Shown piece after piece: positions 52,609-62,248 of a DNA stretch of 64,000 nucleotides. The number at the start of each line of letters is the position of its first letter. Within the stretch, counting starts at the first letter, position 1. Source of the DNA: Moraxella osloensis (GTDB lineage: Bacteria > Pseudomonadota > Gammaproteobacteria > Pseudomonadales > Moraxellaceae); NCBI RefSeq assembly GCF_001553955.1, contig NZ_CP014234.1:2356001-2420000 (forward strand). Reading direction: 5' to 3'. The position numbers and the translations under genes are program-made. Below the pieces are notes generated by a model, which was not told the origin of the DNA, did not search any database, and saw only the letters and a program-made list of their open reading frames with translations.

Positions 52609-54576
52609 TCACTTCATCAACAACGCATTGACGCGTTTTAGATAAGCGGCTGGGTCGTCTAATTGACCACCTTCGGCAAGTAATGCTTGGTCAAAAATCA
52701 CTTGCGCGAGGTCATCGAACTGCTCCGCGCTTTCCAATTTTTGAATGAGCGGATGGTTTGGGTTGACTTCCAAAATTGGTTTGCTCTCTGGTACAGGCTG
52801 ACCCATTTGTTTGAGCATTTGCATCATCTGTGGCGATAGCTCACCATCAGCGGTAACGAGTAGTGCAGGGCTATCCACCAAACGATTTGACACGCGCACA
52901 TCTTTAGCACGGCTACCCAACACGCCTTTGAGTTTTTCTACCACAGGCTTCAAGGTTTCTTCTGCTTTTTTGGCTTCTTCTTTTTCGGCTTCATCGGTCA
53001 AATCACCCAAGTCTACCGCGCCTTTGGCGATGTTTTGTAGCGGTGTGCCATCGTACTCAAACATAAAGTTCATTGCCCATTCATCAACGGGGTTGGTCAT
53101 CAAGATGACTTCAATGCCTTTTTTCTTGAACACTTCAAGTTGCGGACTGGCTTTGGCGGCGGCAAGGTTTTCAGCTGTTAGATAATAAATCGCCTTTTGA
53201 CCGTCTTTCATACGGCCTTTATAGTCGTCAAAGCTGGTGACCACATTGTCATCAGTGGTAGTGGCATAGCGCAATAATTTGGCAATTTTATCCCTATTGC
53301 TTTGGTCTTCACCCAAGCCTTCTTTTAAGACGTTGCCAAATTCAGCATAAAACTGTTTGTATTTTTCTTGCTTTTCGGCTTCATCGCTATTGGCTAGACT
53401 AGCTAGCACGGTCAATATACGGCGGGCGTTACCATCGCGGATGGATTTGACATCGCGAGACTCTTGCAGGATTTCACGGCTGACATTGAGCGGTAAATCC
53501 GCGGTATCAATCACCCCTTTGACAAAACGCAGATACATCGGCAATAACTGCTCGGCATCATCCATGATAAATACACGTTTGACGTACAGTTTTAGACCGT
53601 GTTTTTGCTCACGTTGGTACAGGTCAAACGGCGCCTTTTTAGGGATATATAGCAGCTGGGTATATTGTAGACGTCCTTCGACACGGTTGTGCGTCCAAGT
53701 TAGCGGCTCATCATAGTCATAGGTAAGATTTTTATAAAATTCTTTATACTCTTCGTCTGTAATTTCTGAAGGTGAGCGCGTCCATAGGGCATTGGCTTGG
53801 TTGATGGTTTCCCATTCATCGGTGGTTATCATTTGACCTTGGGGCATCTCACCTTTGGTAGTTTCGCCTGCTTCTGAATTAGCAGTTTTTTGCGCGTCAG
53901 TGAGTTCTTCTTCTTGCCAAACTTCTTTGCGCATTTGGATTGGCAAGCTGATATGGTCAGAGTATTTATTGACCAAAGATTTAATTTTGTGGCGGTCAAG
54001 GTATTCGCTGTGTTCGTCGGTGATATGTAAAATCACTGTCGTGCCACGGGTGGGCTTTTCGATGGTTTCGGTGGTAAATTCACCGGTACCGTCTGAAACC
54101 CAGCGTACACCTTGGCTGGCAGGCTCACCGGCTTTACGCGATTCCACCGTGATGGTGTCCGCTACGATAAAACCTGAATAAAACCCCACCCCAAATTGAC
54201 CAATCAAATTGCCGTCTTGTTTTTGTGCATCGGATAATTTTTCTAAGAAAGCTTTGGTGCCTGATTTGGCAATAGTACCCAAATGCTCGATGGCATCGGC
54301 TTCATTCATACCGATACCATTGTCGATAAAGCTGATGGTTTTGGCATCTTTATCAATATCGATGCGAATGCGTAGTTCACTGTCACCTTCATACAGCGCG
54401 TCGTTTTGATTGGCTTCAAAACGCAACTTGTCACAGGCATCAGACGCATTTGACACTAGCTCACGCACAAAGATATCCGCATTAGAGTAAAGCGAGTGGG
54501 TGACTAAATGTAATAGTTGCGCGACTTCAGCTTCGAAGCTATGTTTTTTTGGCTCAGGTTTGGTTGAATCTGCCAT
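52609..54576 (-). CDS. htpG: Chaperone HtpG (Hsp90)
   Basis: A 655-residue bacterial Hsp90. The N-terminal ATPase domain shows [23 protein letters not shown] and [11 protein letters not shown]. The middle domain has the catalytic Arg region in [13 protein letters not shown] charged linker insertion (about 225–245, [13 protein letters not shown]) is longer than in E. coli HtpG (624). It is monocistronic. Confidence 0.97.
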   Translation of the reverse strand: MADSTKPEPKKHSFEAEVAQLLHLVTHSLYSNADIFVRELVSNASDACDKLRFEANQNDALYEGDSELRIRIDIDKDAKTISFIDNGIGMNEADAIEHLGTIAKSGTKAFLEKLSDAQKQDGNLIGQFGVGFYSGFIVADTITVESRKAGEPASQGVRWVSDGTGEFTTETIEKPTRGTTVILHITDEHSEYLDRHKIKSLVNKYSDHISLPIQMRKEVWQEEELTDAQKTANSEAGETTKGEMPQGQMITTDEWETINQANALWTRSPSEITDEEYKEFYKNLTYDYDEPLTWTHNRVEGRLQYTQLLYIPKKAPFDLYQREQKHGLKLYVKRVFIMDDAEQLLPMYLRFVKGVIDTADLPLNVSREILQESRDVKSIRDGNARRILTVLASLANSDEAEKQEKYKQFYAEFGNVLKEGLGEDQSNRDKIAKLLRYATTTDDNVVTSFDDYKGRMKDGQKAIYYLTAENLAAAKASPQLEVFKKKGIEVILMTNPVDEWAMNFMFEYDGTPLQNIAKGAVDLGDLTDEAEKEEAKKAEETLKPVVEKLKGVLGSRAKDVRVSNRLVDSPALLVTADGELSPQMMQMLKQMGQPVPESKPILEVNPNHPLIQKLESAEQFDDLAQVIFDQALLAEGGQLDDPAAYLKRVNALLMK

Positions 54577-54766
54577 AATGAGTAACTCCTAAAAGTAAGA
54601 ATAAAAATAAAAATAATTAACCCAATTTATGATGGTTTGTTGTCATAGTTAGGGTGAATGCAAAACTATTTCAAGCACAAGCGGCACAATTTTTTAATTT
54701 TTAAATAAAAATAATGAAAAAAATGATACAAGCAGGGTTTAAATAACCAATAATTAACTGACCAAT

Positions 54767-54798
54767 AAAAAGCCGAGCAGACTTATACCCGGCTTTAC
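54767..54798 (-). terminator. Terminator of ispH
   Basis: AAAGCCGGG pairs with CTCGGCTTT on the minus strand, then a T-run. Confidence 0.8.
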
Positions 54799-54826
54799 TT
54801 GCTATCTATCCGATGCTATATCTCTT

Positions 54827-55795
54827 TTAAATCTTGGATTCACTAGGATTACGCAGTTGTGGTGAACGCAATGCTTTGGGCAAGCTAAAGGTCACGTTTT
54901 CCAAAATACCTGATAATTCTTCAGGTTTTTCGCCGCCCCAAGATTGTAAGGTATCTAACACTTCTTGAATCAATACTTCAGGCGCGGATGCACCCGCAGT
55001 AACACCCACCGTATCCACACCGGCAAACCAGTCTTTTTGCATTTCGCCGGCATTATCAATCAAATGCGCTTTGGCGCTCAAGCGCTCCGCGAGTTCACGC
55101 AAGCGGTTGGAGTTCGATGAGTTGGGTGAGCCCACCACTAACACCACTTGACAACGCGCCGCAAGCTCCTTGACCGCATCTTGACGGTTTTGAGTGGCAT
55201 AACAAATGTCATCTTTACGCGGCGCATGGATTTTAGGGAATTTATTTTTTAGCGCATCAATCACTTCTGCGGTGTCATCCATCGATAGGGTGGTTTGGGT
55301 GACAAAAGCCAAATCAGTATCAGTCGGTAAATCAAGATTGGCAACATCCAGCACATCTTCAATTAAGTGAATACGTCCACCGTATTGTGGATCGAAGCGC
55401 CCCATCGTGCCTTCTACTTCTGGATGACCGGCATGACCAATCAACACCGCATCTACGCCTGTTTTGGCAAATTTATTGACTTCGATATGGACTTTGGTAA
55501 CCAGTGGGCAAGTGGCATCAAACACCGTCAAATCACGGCGTTCGGCTTCATCTTCCACCGCTTTGGAGACGCCATGCGCTGAAAAAATCACAATCGCCCC
55601 ATCCGGCACTTCATCCAACTCTTCGACAAATACCGCACCGCGATTGGCAAGGTCTTCCACCACAAATTTGTTGTGTACCACTTCATGACGTACATAAATA
55701 GGTGGTTCAAAGCGCTCAAGGCAGACATTGACGATTTCGATGGCTCTATCGACCCCAGCACAAAAACCACGGGGATTGGCGAGTAAAATTTTCAT
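54827..55795 (-). CDS. ispH: 4-hydroxy-3-methylbut-2-enyl diphosphate reductase
   Basis: The last enzyme of the MEP isoprenoid pathway, 322 residues. The three Fe–S cysteines are in [17 protein letters not shown] and the C-terminal third ([11 protein letters not shown] region). The catalytic Glu is in HPEVEGTMG and Thr in TQTTLS, and SSNSNRL is the substrate phosphate-binding motif. It is divergent from gmk across 196 bp. Confidence 0.97.
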   Translation of the reverse strand: MKILLANPRGFCAGVDRAIEIVNVCLERFEPPIYVRHEVVHNKFVVEDLANRGAVFVEELDEVPDGAIVIFSAHGVSKAVEDEAERRDLTVFDATCPLVTKVHIEVNKFAKTGVDAVLIGHAGHPEVEGTMGRFDPQYGGRIHLIEDVLDVANLDLPTDTDLAFVTQTTLSMDDTAEVIDALKNKFPKIHAPRKDDICYATQNRQDAVKELAARCQVVLVVGSPNSSNSNRLRELAERLSAKAHLIDNAGEMQKDWFAGVDTVGVTAGASAPEVLIQEVLDTLQSWGGEKPEELSGILENVTFSLPKALRSPQLRNPSESKI

Positions 55796-55991
55796 AACGC
55801 AGTTCTTCAGTCATTGATGATTCATATGGCTAGTTTACCATGAGTTCATACACGCAAAATATGTTAAACGTAAAAAATCAGCGAATCGCTATTGAAAGGC
55901 TAAATTACGCAGAAATTTTTAGCAAAAATTGCTAAAATAGCCGATTCAAAAATGGCTACTACTCACTTCATCAAACCCCTAAGGATATGTC

Positions 55992-56609
55992 ATGACCAAA
56001 GGCTCATTATTTATCATCACCGCAGCAAGCGGTACTGGCAAAACATCGCTGGTCAAACAGCTGATTGCAACGACCAATGACTTGGCGGTGAGTATCTCGC
56101 ATTCGACTCGCAAGCCGCGTCCTGGTGAGATTGATGGGCAGCATTATCACTTTGTCAGCCGCGAGATATTTGCTGATATGATTAAGCAAGGTGAGTTTTT
56201 GGAGCATGCCGAAGTGTTTGAAAACTACTATGGCACCGCCCAGTCCACAGTAGAATTTATGCTGAGCAATGGCTTAGATGTCATCTTAGAAATCGACTGG
56301 CAGGGCGCACTGCAAGTGCAAAAATTGCGTCCCGATGCCACGACCATTTTTATCCTACCGCCCGACCGCCAATCGCTTCGCCAGCGGCTTTCCAATCGCG
56401 GACAAGACAGTCAAGAAGTGATTGAAAAACGTCTTGCTGGTTCGGTCAATGAAATGTCGCAATACGTGAATTTTGATTATGTGGTGATTAATGACAATTT
56501 CGACGTGGCATTAGCGGAGTTAAAATCAATCATCATCGCCAATCGTTTGACTCTCGCTAAACAGCAAGAGCGTCACGCTGGCCGTATTGAGCAGCTATTG
56601 TCTGAATAA
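55992..56609 (+). CDS. gmk: Guanylate kinase
   Basis: Phosphorylates GMP to GDP, 205 residues. The P-loop reads [12 protein letters not shown]-binding residues are in [10 protein letters not shown] and HYHFV, and [10 protein letters not shown] is a further signature. AAGGATATGTC precedes the ATG, giving a good ribosome-binding site. It is a single gene facing the LysR gene. Confidence 0.97.
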   Translation: MTKGSLFIITAASGTGKTSLVKQLIATTNDLAVSISHSTRKPRPGEIDGQHYHFVSREIFADMIKQGEFLEHAEVFENYYGTAQSTVEFMLSNGLDVILEIDWQGALQVQKLRPDATTIFILPPDRQSLRQRLSNRGQDSQEVIEKRLAGSVNEMSQYVNFDYVVINDNFDVALAELKSIIIANRLTLAKQQERHAGRIEQLLSE

Positions 56610-56648
56610 ATCATCAATAGCCTATAAATAATTATTAAGCGCAGCGAG

Positions 56649-57593
56649 CTAATGAAACGCACTAAAAATCTGCTGTCTTAGCCAGCCATACAGCGGGTCA
56701 ACCTGTTGTTGGTGCCAATAGCCGTGTAACTCGATATGGGTCAACGCAATCGGCAAATCCAAAATCTGCCAGCCTTGGGCGGGTGGCAAAAATGTGGTGG
56801 CTAACTGGCGCGGCAAGGTGAGCAATAACTTATCTTGTTTTAGCAATTGAAAAGCAGTGGCATAATGTTGGCAACGGATTTTACTCTGCCGCTGCCAACC
56901 TGCTTTGGACAATAAACTATCTTCAATCGACAGACCTAGCCGCCGCGATGACACAGTTATATGTTGACTGGCAAAATACTGAGCTTGGGTGATAGTCGGT
57001 TCATTCGCCAATTCAGCGGCAAAATTTGGCGCATACAACACCAGCACAAACTCATCTCGCAACAAGGGTCGGTGCACAATCTCACTATCCACCACCCGCG
57101 CCACATCAATGGCAAAATCCAGCTGTCCAACTTTTAGTTCATGCGCGAGTTCTGAGCGATTGAGCCGGCTACTGGTGATTTGGCAATTGGGCAGGACTTG
57201 ATGAATTTGGCTGACCAATTTGTTAAACACAATCAATTCAATTTCATCGTGCATGGCAATCGTCAATGAGGCAAAGCTCTGCTGCGCCAGCTCGCCAAGT
57301 TTGTCCTCGCTCAATAAATGGTTAGTTTGAAATATTTGTTCGAGATTTTCAAAGCTTTGTTTGACGATGGGATAAAGCCGTTTGGCATACAGGGTGGGGT
57401 GCAGCTCACCTTTTTCCCGATAAAAAAGTTCGTCCCCGAGCGCCTGACGTAACCGACCTAACGCATGGCTAATGGCAGATTGGCTCAAATGCAAAGCTTC
57501 TGCGGTATGGGTAAGATTTTTAAGCTCAAAAATATAAATAAATAGCCTAAGTAGATTTAAATCAAGCTGCTTTAACGGGTTTTTACGCAACAT
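56649..57593 (-). CDS. LysR-family transcriptional regulator
   Basis: A 314-residue regulator with an N-terminal winged helix (LNLLRLFIYIFELKNLTHTA, then LHLSQSAISHALGRLRQALGD). The periplasmic-binding-like effector domain covers residues 95–300. It is divergently transcribed from the acyl-CoA dehydrogenase operon with 173 bp between, the classical arrangement for a LysR regulator controlling the neighbouring genes. T-N11-A palindromes lie in the gap. Confidence 0.92.
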   Translation of the reverse strand: MLRKNPLKQLDLNLLRLFIYIFELKNLTHTAEALHLSQSAISHALGRLRQALGDELFYREKGELHPTLYAKRLYPIVKQSFENLEQIFQTNHLLSEDKLGELAQQSFASLTIAMHDEIELIVFNKLVSQIHQVLPNCQITSSRLNRSELAHELKVGQLDFAIDVARVVDSEIVHRPLLRDEFVLVLYAPNFAAELANEPTITQAQYFASQHITVSSRRLGLSIEDSLLSKAGWQRQSKIRCQHYATAFQLLKQDKLLLTLPRQLATTFLPPAQGWQILDLPIALTHIELHGYWHQQQVDPLYGWLRQQIFSAFH

Positions 57594-57660
57594 ATGGATA
57601 ATACCTTACAAGTATAGGACAATTATTTGCTCAATAATTTGGCTAAGACCTTTCAATGGT

Positions 57661-57710
57661 ATGAATTTTATTCATGGTATTATACTAATTAAAATCATTT
57701 TATTCATGAT
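57661..57710. promoter_or_regulatory. LysR-type binding sites between the regulator and the acyl-CoA dehydrogenase operon
   Basis: TGAATTTTATTCA (57662–57674) is a T-N11-A palindrome, and ATCAT/ATGAT (57694–57710) a second imperfect one. ATTTTATTCATG occurs in both, 32 bp apart, about three helical turns, fitting recognition and activation sites for a LysR tetramer. Confidence 0.6.
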
Positions 57711-57766
57711 AATAAATCCGTTAAGCTCATTCAATAATTGTTTGAACCAAATAAGGACAACGCCCA

Positions 57767-59005
57767 ATGGAATTCCAACTTAGCGATAAAGCAAAAGATT
57801 ACATCGCCCGTACTAAAGCATTTATTCAAACCGAAATCGAACCGATTGAAGCAGAATTTTGGCAAGCCGCGCATAAGCTTAATCCCACAGGCGATTGGAC
57901 GACTTGGCAATGGCCTGCCAAACTTGAAGAATTAAAAACCAAAGCCCGTGCACAAAATCTTTGGAATATGTTTTTGCCAGACGAGCAACTGGGTCAAGGA
58001 TTAAGCGTTCAAGAATATGCCCATATTGCTGAGTTGTCTGGCAGAAGTCTCATTGCCCCCCATGTGTTTAACTGTAATGCGCCCGATAGTGGTAATATGG
58101 AATTGATTTGGCGCTACGGTAACGACGCCCAAAAACAGCAATGGTTAACGCCGTTATTGGCAGGCGAGATTCGCTCCGTGTTTGGCATGACAGAGCCTGC
58201 AGTAGCCAGTAGTGATGCCACCAATATGCAAGCCACAGCGATTGTCGAAGGCGATGAAATTGTGCTCAACGGTCGCAAATGGTGGTCATCCGGTTTGGGC
58301 GATCCAAACGCTAAACTTATTATTTTTATGGCACACACCCCAGACGAGAGCAAAGATCGCCACCATCAGCACACCATGGTACTGGTACCTATAGATACCA
58401 AAGGCGTCAAGATTGAACGTATGCTCAAAGTGTTTAATGATTATGATGCACCGCATGGACATGGCGAAATGCATTTTGATAACGTGCGTGTACCGCTTAG
58501 CAATGTCATCGGCGGGGCAGGCGAGGGATTTGCGATTGCCCAAGGGCGCTTAGGACCGGGTCGGATTCACCACTGTATGCGCTGTATTGGTGCTGCAGAA
58601 AAATCGCTAGAGCTTGCCATCGATCGCGGGCTAAGCCGTAGCGCATTTGGTAAACCGCTGCTTGATTTAGGTGGCAACCGTGAACGTATCGCTGACGCCC
58701 GTGTCAAAATTGACCAAGCGCGTCTGTTAACCCTGTATGCCGCCTATAAAATGGATAAACTTGGCACCAAAGCGGCGTTGACCGAAATCTCAGCGATTAA
58801 AGTGGTCGCCCCAACGGTATTACAAGAAGTCGTCGATATGGCGATTCAGCTGCATGGGGGGATGGGTGTGAGCCAAGATACGCTGTTGCCGATGTTCTTT
58901 AATCAAGCGCGCAGCCTACGCCTTGCCGATGGGCCTGACGAAGTGCATAAAGGCATGATTGCCAAACTGGAAGTGAAAAAACGCCAACAAGCGACGACCA
59001 AATAA
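57767..59005 (+). CDS. Acyl-CoA dehydrogenase family protein (ACAD10/11-like)
   Basis: An FAD-dependent acyl-CoA dehydrogenase of 412 residues. FAD/substrate motifs VFGMTEPAVASSDATN and the C-terminal QLHGGMGVSQDT are clear, as is WWSSGLGDP. The pairing with an aminoglycoside-phosphotransferase-like gene next door mirrors the kinase–dehydrogenase fusion of eukaryotic ACAD10/11, which act on 4-hydroxy fatty acids. It is the first gene of a cluster of four; ATAAGGAC precedes the ATG. Confidence 0.9.
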   Translation: MEFQLSDKAKDYIARTKAFIQTEIEPIEAEFWQAAHKLNPTGDWTTWQWPAKLEELKTKARAQNLWNMFLPDEQLGQGLSVQEYAHIAELSGRSLIAPHVFNCNAPDSGNMELIWRYGNDAQKQQWLTPLLAGEIRSVFGMTEPAVASSDATNMQATAIVEGDEIVLNGRKWWSSGLGDPNAKLIIFMAHTPDESKDRHHQHTMVLVPIDTKGVKIERMLKVFNDYDAPHGHGEMHFDNVRVPLSNVIGGAGEGFAIAQGRLGPGRIHHCMRCIGAAEKSLELAIDRGLSRSAFGKPLLDLGGNRERIADARVKIDQARLLTLYAAYKMDKLGTKAALTEISAIKVVAPTVLQEVVDMAIQLHGGMGVSQDTLLPMFFNQARSLRLADGPDEVHKGMIAKLEVKKRQQATTK

Positions 59006-59145
59006 CTACCAGATAAATAATAGCTAGTTAACAAAAAAGATAGCTAGCTAACAAAAAAGACGTAATGTCAGGTTACGTCATTTTGCTATTTGACCTAGTT
59101 AAAAATACAAGTTAAAAATACAAGTTAAAAAACAAGGATGAAATT

Positions 59146-60213
59146 ATGCTTGATACTGCCAACCCAGTACGCAAAGGCGAAGAGATTGACAGCGACGCGG
59201 TCACCGAGTATTTAATCAGCCAAGGCATCGCTTTGCAAGGTCAGCCAGAAGTCACCCAATTTTCAGGGGGTGCATCCAACTGGACATACCGCCTAAAATA
59301 TGCCAACCGTGATTTGATTTTACGCCGCCCACCCAAAGGTACCAAAGCCAAATCCGCCCATGATATGGTGCGTGAATACAAAGTGCAAAAAGCACTGCAA
59401 TCACAATACCCACTGGTACCCAATATGGTCGCGCTGTGTACCGATGACCGCGTGATTGGTTGCGATTTTTATGTCATGGATCGCATCGAGGGCATTATTC
59501 CCCGCGCCAATTTGCCCAAAGCATTGACGTTAAGCGAACAGCAAGTCAGCGAGCTGTGCCGACAGGTGGTCGATGCGCTGATTGATTTACACAAGGTCGA
59601 TTACACCCAAAACCCTGATTTGGTGGCACTTGGCAAAGGCGAAGGCTACTGCGAGCGCCAGGTCATGGGCTGGGATAAACGCTATGAGCAAGCCCGCACG
59701 CCTGATGTGCCTGATTTTGCCGATGTGCGTCAGTGGTTAACAGCCAACACCCCAACCGATGTCAAAACTAGCGTGATTCATAATGACTGGCGTTTTGACA
59801 ATGTGATTTTAGACCCAAACAATCCAACCAACATCATTGGCGTGCTCGACTGGGAAATGGCAACGATAGGCGACCCCTTAATGGATTTGGGCTGTGCGTT
59901 AGCTTACTGGATTCAAGCCGATGACAATGCGGTGATGAAAGCTACGCGCCGTCAGCCGACCAATCTGCCAGGCATGATGACCCGTGCCGAAGTGGTCGAA
60001 TATTACCTGCAAAAAACAGGGCTGAAAGTGGACAACTGGCGCTTTTACGAAGTGTTTGGGGTATTTCGCTTGGCAGCGATTGCGCAGCAGATTTATTACC
60101 GCTATTATCATCAGCAGACGGATAATCCGGCGTTCAAAGATTTTGGCGTGATTGTCAACGCCTTGCACGACCGCTGTATCGAACTTATCGAAAAAAATAA
60201 CAATAAATCATAG
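59146..60213 (+). CDS. Phosphotransferase (APH/ACAD10-like kinase)
   Basis: A 355-residue kinase-fold protein. The ATP-binding region has FSGGASNWTYRL and LILRRPPKG. The catalytic loop reads VIHNDWRFDNVIL (Brenner motif, HxDxxxxN) and the metal-binding DWE is in GVLDWEMATIGDPLMDLG. Related kinases phosphorylate hydroxyacyl-CoA in the ACAD10/11 pathway, so it probably works with the dehydrogenase 140 bp upstream. The histidine-phosphatase-like gene starts 8 bp later. Confidence 0.88.
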   Translation: MLDTANPVRKGEEIDSDAVTEYLISQGIALQGQPEVTQFSGGASNWTYRLKYANRDLILRRPPKGTKAKSAHDMVREYKVQKALQSQYPLVPNMVALCTDDRVIGCDFYVMDRIEGIIPRANLPKALTLSEQQVSELCRQVVDALIDLHKVDYTQNPDLVALGKGEGYCERQVMGWDKRYEQARTPDVPDFADVRQWLTANTPTDVKTSVIHNDWRFDNVILDPNNPTNIIGVLDWEMATIGDPLMDLGCALAYWIQADDNAVMKATRRQPTNLPGMMTRAEVVEYYLQKTGLKVDNWRFYEVFGVFRLAAIAQQIYYRYYHQQTDNPAFKDFGVIVNALHDRCIELIEKNNNKS

Positions 60214-60221
60214 GGATTCTC

Positions 60222-60998
60222 ATGAAACTCATCAGCCTTGTTCGTCATGGGCAAGCGTCATTTGGCGCAGACAATTATGACCAACTGTCCCCAAAAGGTG
60301 TTGCTCAGACCCAGTGGCTTGGTGATAGTTTTCGCCAGTCAGGTCGGCAAGTGCATGCGCTGATGTCAGGCAGTATGGCGCGCCAAAAAGACAGTCTCAA
60401 GCATTTTTTGAGCCATTATTATGTCACCCGTGAAGGCATTGAACTGACCGAAATCACCCACCATGTGCAAAACGCTTTAAAAAATCAGGCAAATCCGAGT
60501 GTCACCATGCCATTGTTGCTGGGTGAAGATAGCAGTTTTAATGAATTTAATCATGAGCAAATTCTTTATAAAGCTGGATTGCCATTTGCGGATAAAGCCA
60601 GTTTCATGGCGTATTTATCCAGTCAAACACACCCTGAAATTAGCTTTACTGATATTTTTACTCAAGCCATGAGCCGTTGGCAAAGCGGTCAGTACGACAG
60701 TGATTATGATGAAAGTTGGCAACACTTTTTGCAGCGCACCTGGAACGGTTTTGAGCGTTTGATTGCGCAAACTGGCGAGCATGAACATGCGATGGTATTT
60801 ACCTCAGGTGGCGTGATTGCCAGTATCATGCAGCAAGTGATGAAACTATCAGATGTCCAAGCTTTTGATTTGAACTGGCATATCGCCAACGCCAGTGTTC
60901 ACCAATTTCGCGTGAGTGACCAAGGTGTTTTTTTACAAACCTTTAATGAGTTTAGCTATTTGTATCAACAAGGCGAGCAAATGGTGACTTGGCGCTAA
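60222..60998 (+). CDS. Histidine-phosphatase superfamily protein, second His replaced
   Basis: A 258-residue protein of the phosphoglycerate-mutase-like superfamily. The first catalytic motif LVRHGQASFG (RHG) is intact. At the second conserved histidine (usually sHGG) the sequence reads FTSGGVIASI, with Ser in place of His. Activity may therefore differ from classical phosphatases. The gene is tightly linked to the kinase gene (8-bp gap), suggesting a shared pathway in hydroxyacyl metabolism. Confidence 0.82.
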   Translation: MKLISLVRHGQASFGADNYDQLSPKGVAQTQWLGDSFRQSGRQVHALMSGSMARQKDSLKHFLSHYYVTREGIELTEITHHVQNALKNQANPSVTMPLLLGEDSSFNEFNHEQILYKAGLPFADKASFMAYLSSQTHPEISFTDIFTQAMSRWQSGQYDSDYDESWQHFLQRTWNGFERLIAQTGEHEHAMVFTSGGVIASIMQQVMKLSDVQAFDLNWHIANASVHQFRVSDQGVFLQTFNEFSYLYQQGEQMVTWR

Positions 60999-61055
60999 AA
61001 TTTAGCTTATCAGCTTAACGTTTAAAAAAATTGACAAATAATTAAGGAAGAAATA

Positions 61056-61901
61056 ATGCAAACATTACCGGAATTACTGCAGCAAGTTCAAACCACAATG
61101 ACACCCCCGAACACTGACTTATCTGGTTTTATCGATAACCAAGTGGGCAAAGGTAAAACTATTTTGATTACTGGCGCAAGCTCAGGACTGGGGGCAGGCA
61201 TGGCGACCCATTTTGCTCGCATGGGCTATAATCTGGCAATTTGTGCACGCCGCACCGAACGCCTGGAACAACTCAAAGCCAACCTCTTAGCGGACAATCC
61301 GACGATTAAAGTCAGTGTCAAGGCACTCGATGTGACTGATTATACGCAGGTTTTTAAAGTGTTTCATGAATTTGCCCAAGAGTTTGGCAAGCTTGATCGT
61401 ATCATCATCAATGCAGGGGTCGGTGAGGGTCGCCGTATTGGCAAGGGTAATTTTGAGATTAATCGCAAAACTGCCGAAATTAACTTTATTTCAGGTCTTG
61501 CCCAGTGTGAAGCGGCAATGGAAATTTTCCGTGCCCAAAATAGTGGTCATTTGGTGGTTATCTCAAGTATGTCGGCTTTCCGTGGTCTGCCAAAACACAT
61601 GTCAGTTTACGCGGCAAGTAAATCAGCGATTGCCCAGCTTGCTGAAGGGATTCGCGCCGATATGCTGATATCTGAGTTACCGATTAAAGTGTCAACGATA
61701 TATCCAGGGTATATACGCACTGAGATCAACGAAGGTGCTAAACCGTTACCCTTTGAAGTGAGTGAAGAAATCGGCACCAAAGCATTGGCAATCGCGATTG
61801 AAGGCGAGCCTGATGAAGCGTGTGTCCCTGAACAACCGTGGACACTGATGAGTGACTGGATGAAAAACGCTCCACTCACCTGGGTCAATGGTTTGGCATA
61901 A
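61056..61901 (+). CDS. Short-chain dehydrogenase/reductase
   Basis: A 281-residue SDR. Preceded by about 30 variable residues, the cofactor motif TGASSGLGAG is followed by ICARRTERL (basic residues suggesting NADP), INAGVG, catalytic Ser in VVISSMSA and YAASK. It is the last gene of the acyl-CoA dehydrogenase cluster, 57 bp behind the phosphatase-like gene, with AAGGAAG before the ATG. It closely resembles the next SDR gene. Confidence 0.9.
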   Translation: MQTLPELLQQVQTTMTPPNTDLSGFIDNQVGKGKTILITGASSGLGAGMATHFARMGYNLAICARRTERLEQLKANLLADNPTIKVSVKALDVTDYTQVFKVFHEFAQEFGKLDRIIINAGVGEGRRIGKGNFEINRKTAEINFISGLAQCEAAMEIFRAQNSGHLVVISSMSAFRGLPKHMSVYAASKSAIAQLAEGIRADMLISELPIKVSTIYPGYIRTEINEGAKPLPFEVSEEIGTKALAIAIEGEPDEACVPEQPWTLMSDWMKNAPLTWVNGLA

Positions 61902-61915
61902 CTCAAAGAATGGTA

Positions 61916-61955
61916 AAAAAACCCAAATGAGACCTTGTGCTGATTTGGGTTTTTA
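61916..61955 (+). terminator. Terminator of the acyl-CoA dehydrogenase cluster
   Basis: AAAAACCCAAAT pairs with ATTTGGGTTTTT around a 14-base loop. Confidence 0.85.
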
Positions 61956-62248
61956 TTGTCTTCATATAGGGTACTGCCAGCCTGTATATTTGCCTTTGGT
62001 GACAGATTTGACATTACCCAGTAAGAGGCTGTTATAAAAAATAACGCGTGTGAAGGGCTAACAAGTATGAAGGGCTAAATCGTATCAGTCATCATTAACC
62101 CTATCGCCATCCTTGTTTATGTTGTGTATTTAACGCCTATAGCGATATTTGCAGTAGGCTAAACAAGGGTCGTAATGATAAAATCAGCGCCTCTTTGATG
62201 ATTTTTTATTTATTGTTACGAAAACTCAGTGGTACAGGCAACCAAACG
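61956..62248. other. Intergenic region between two SDR genes
   Basis: About 290 bp. It holds a small direct repeat (TATGAAGGGCTAA-like, near 62050–62080) and no supported gene or clear promoter. An open frame from 62195 runs into the downstream SDR, but its first 18 codons do not resemble the family. Confidence 0.5.

Noticed and set aside
59059-59083. Terminator between the acyl-CoA dehydrogenase and kinase genes (GACGTAA/TTACGTC).
   Set aside because: The stem is short and followed by only a weak T-tract (ATTTTG). It may pause polymerase, but I do not call it a terminator.
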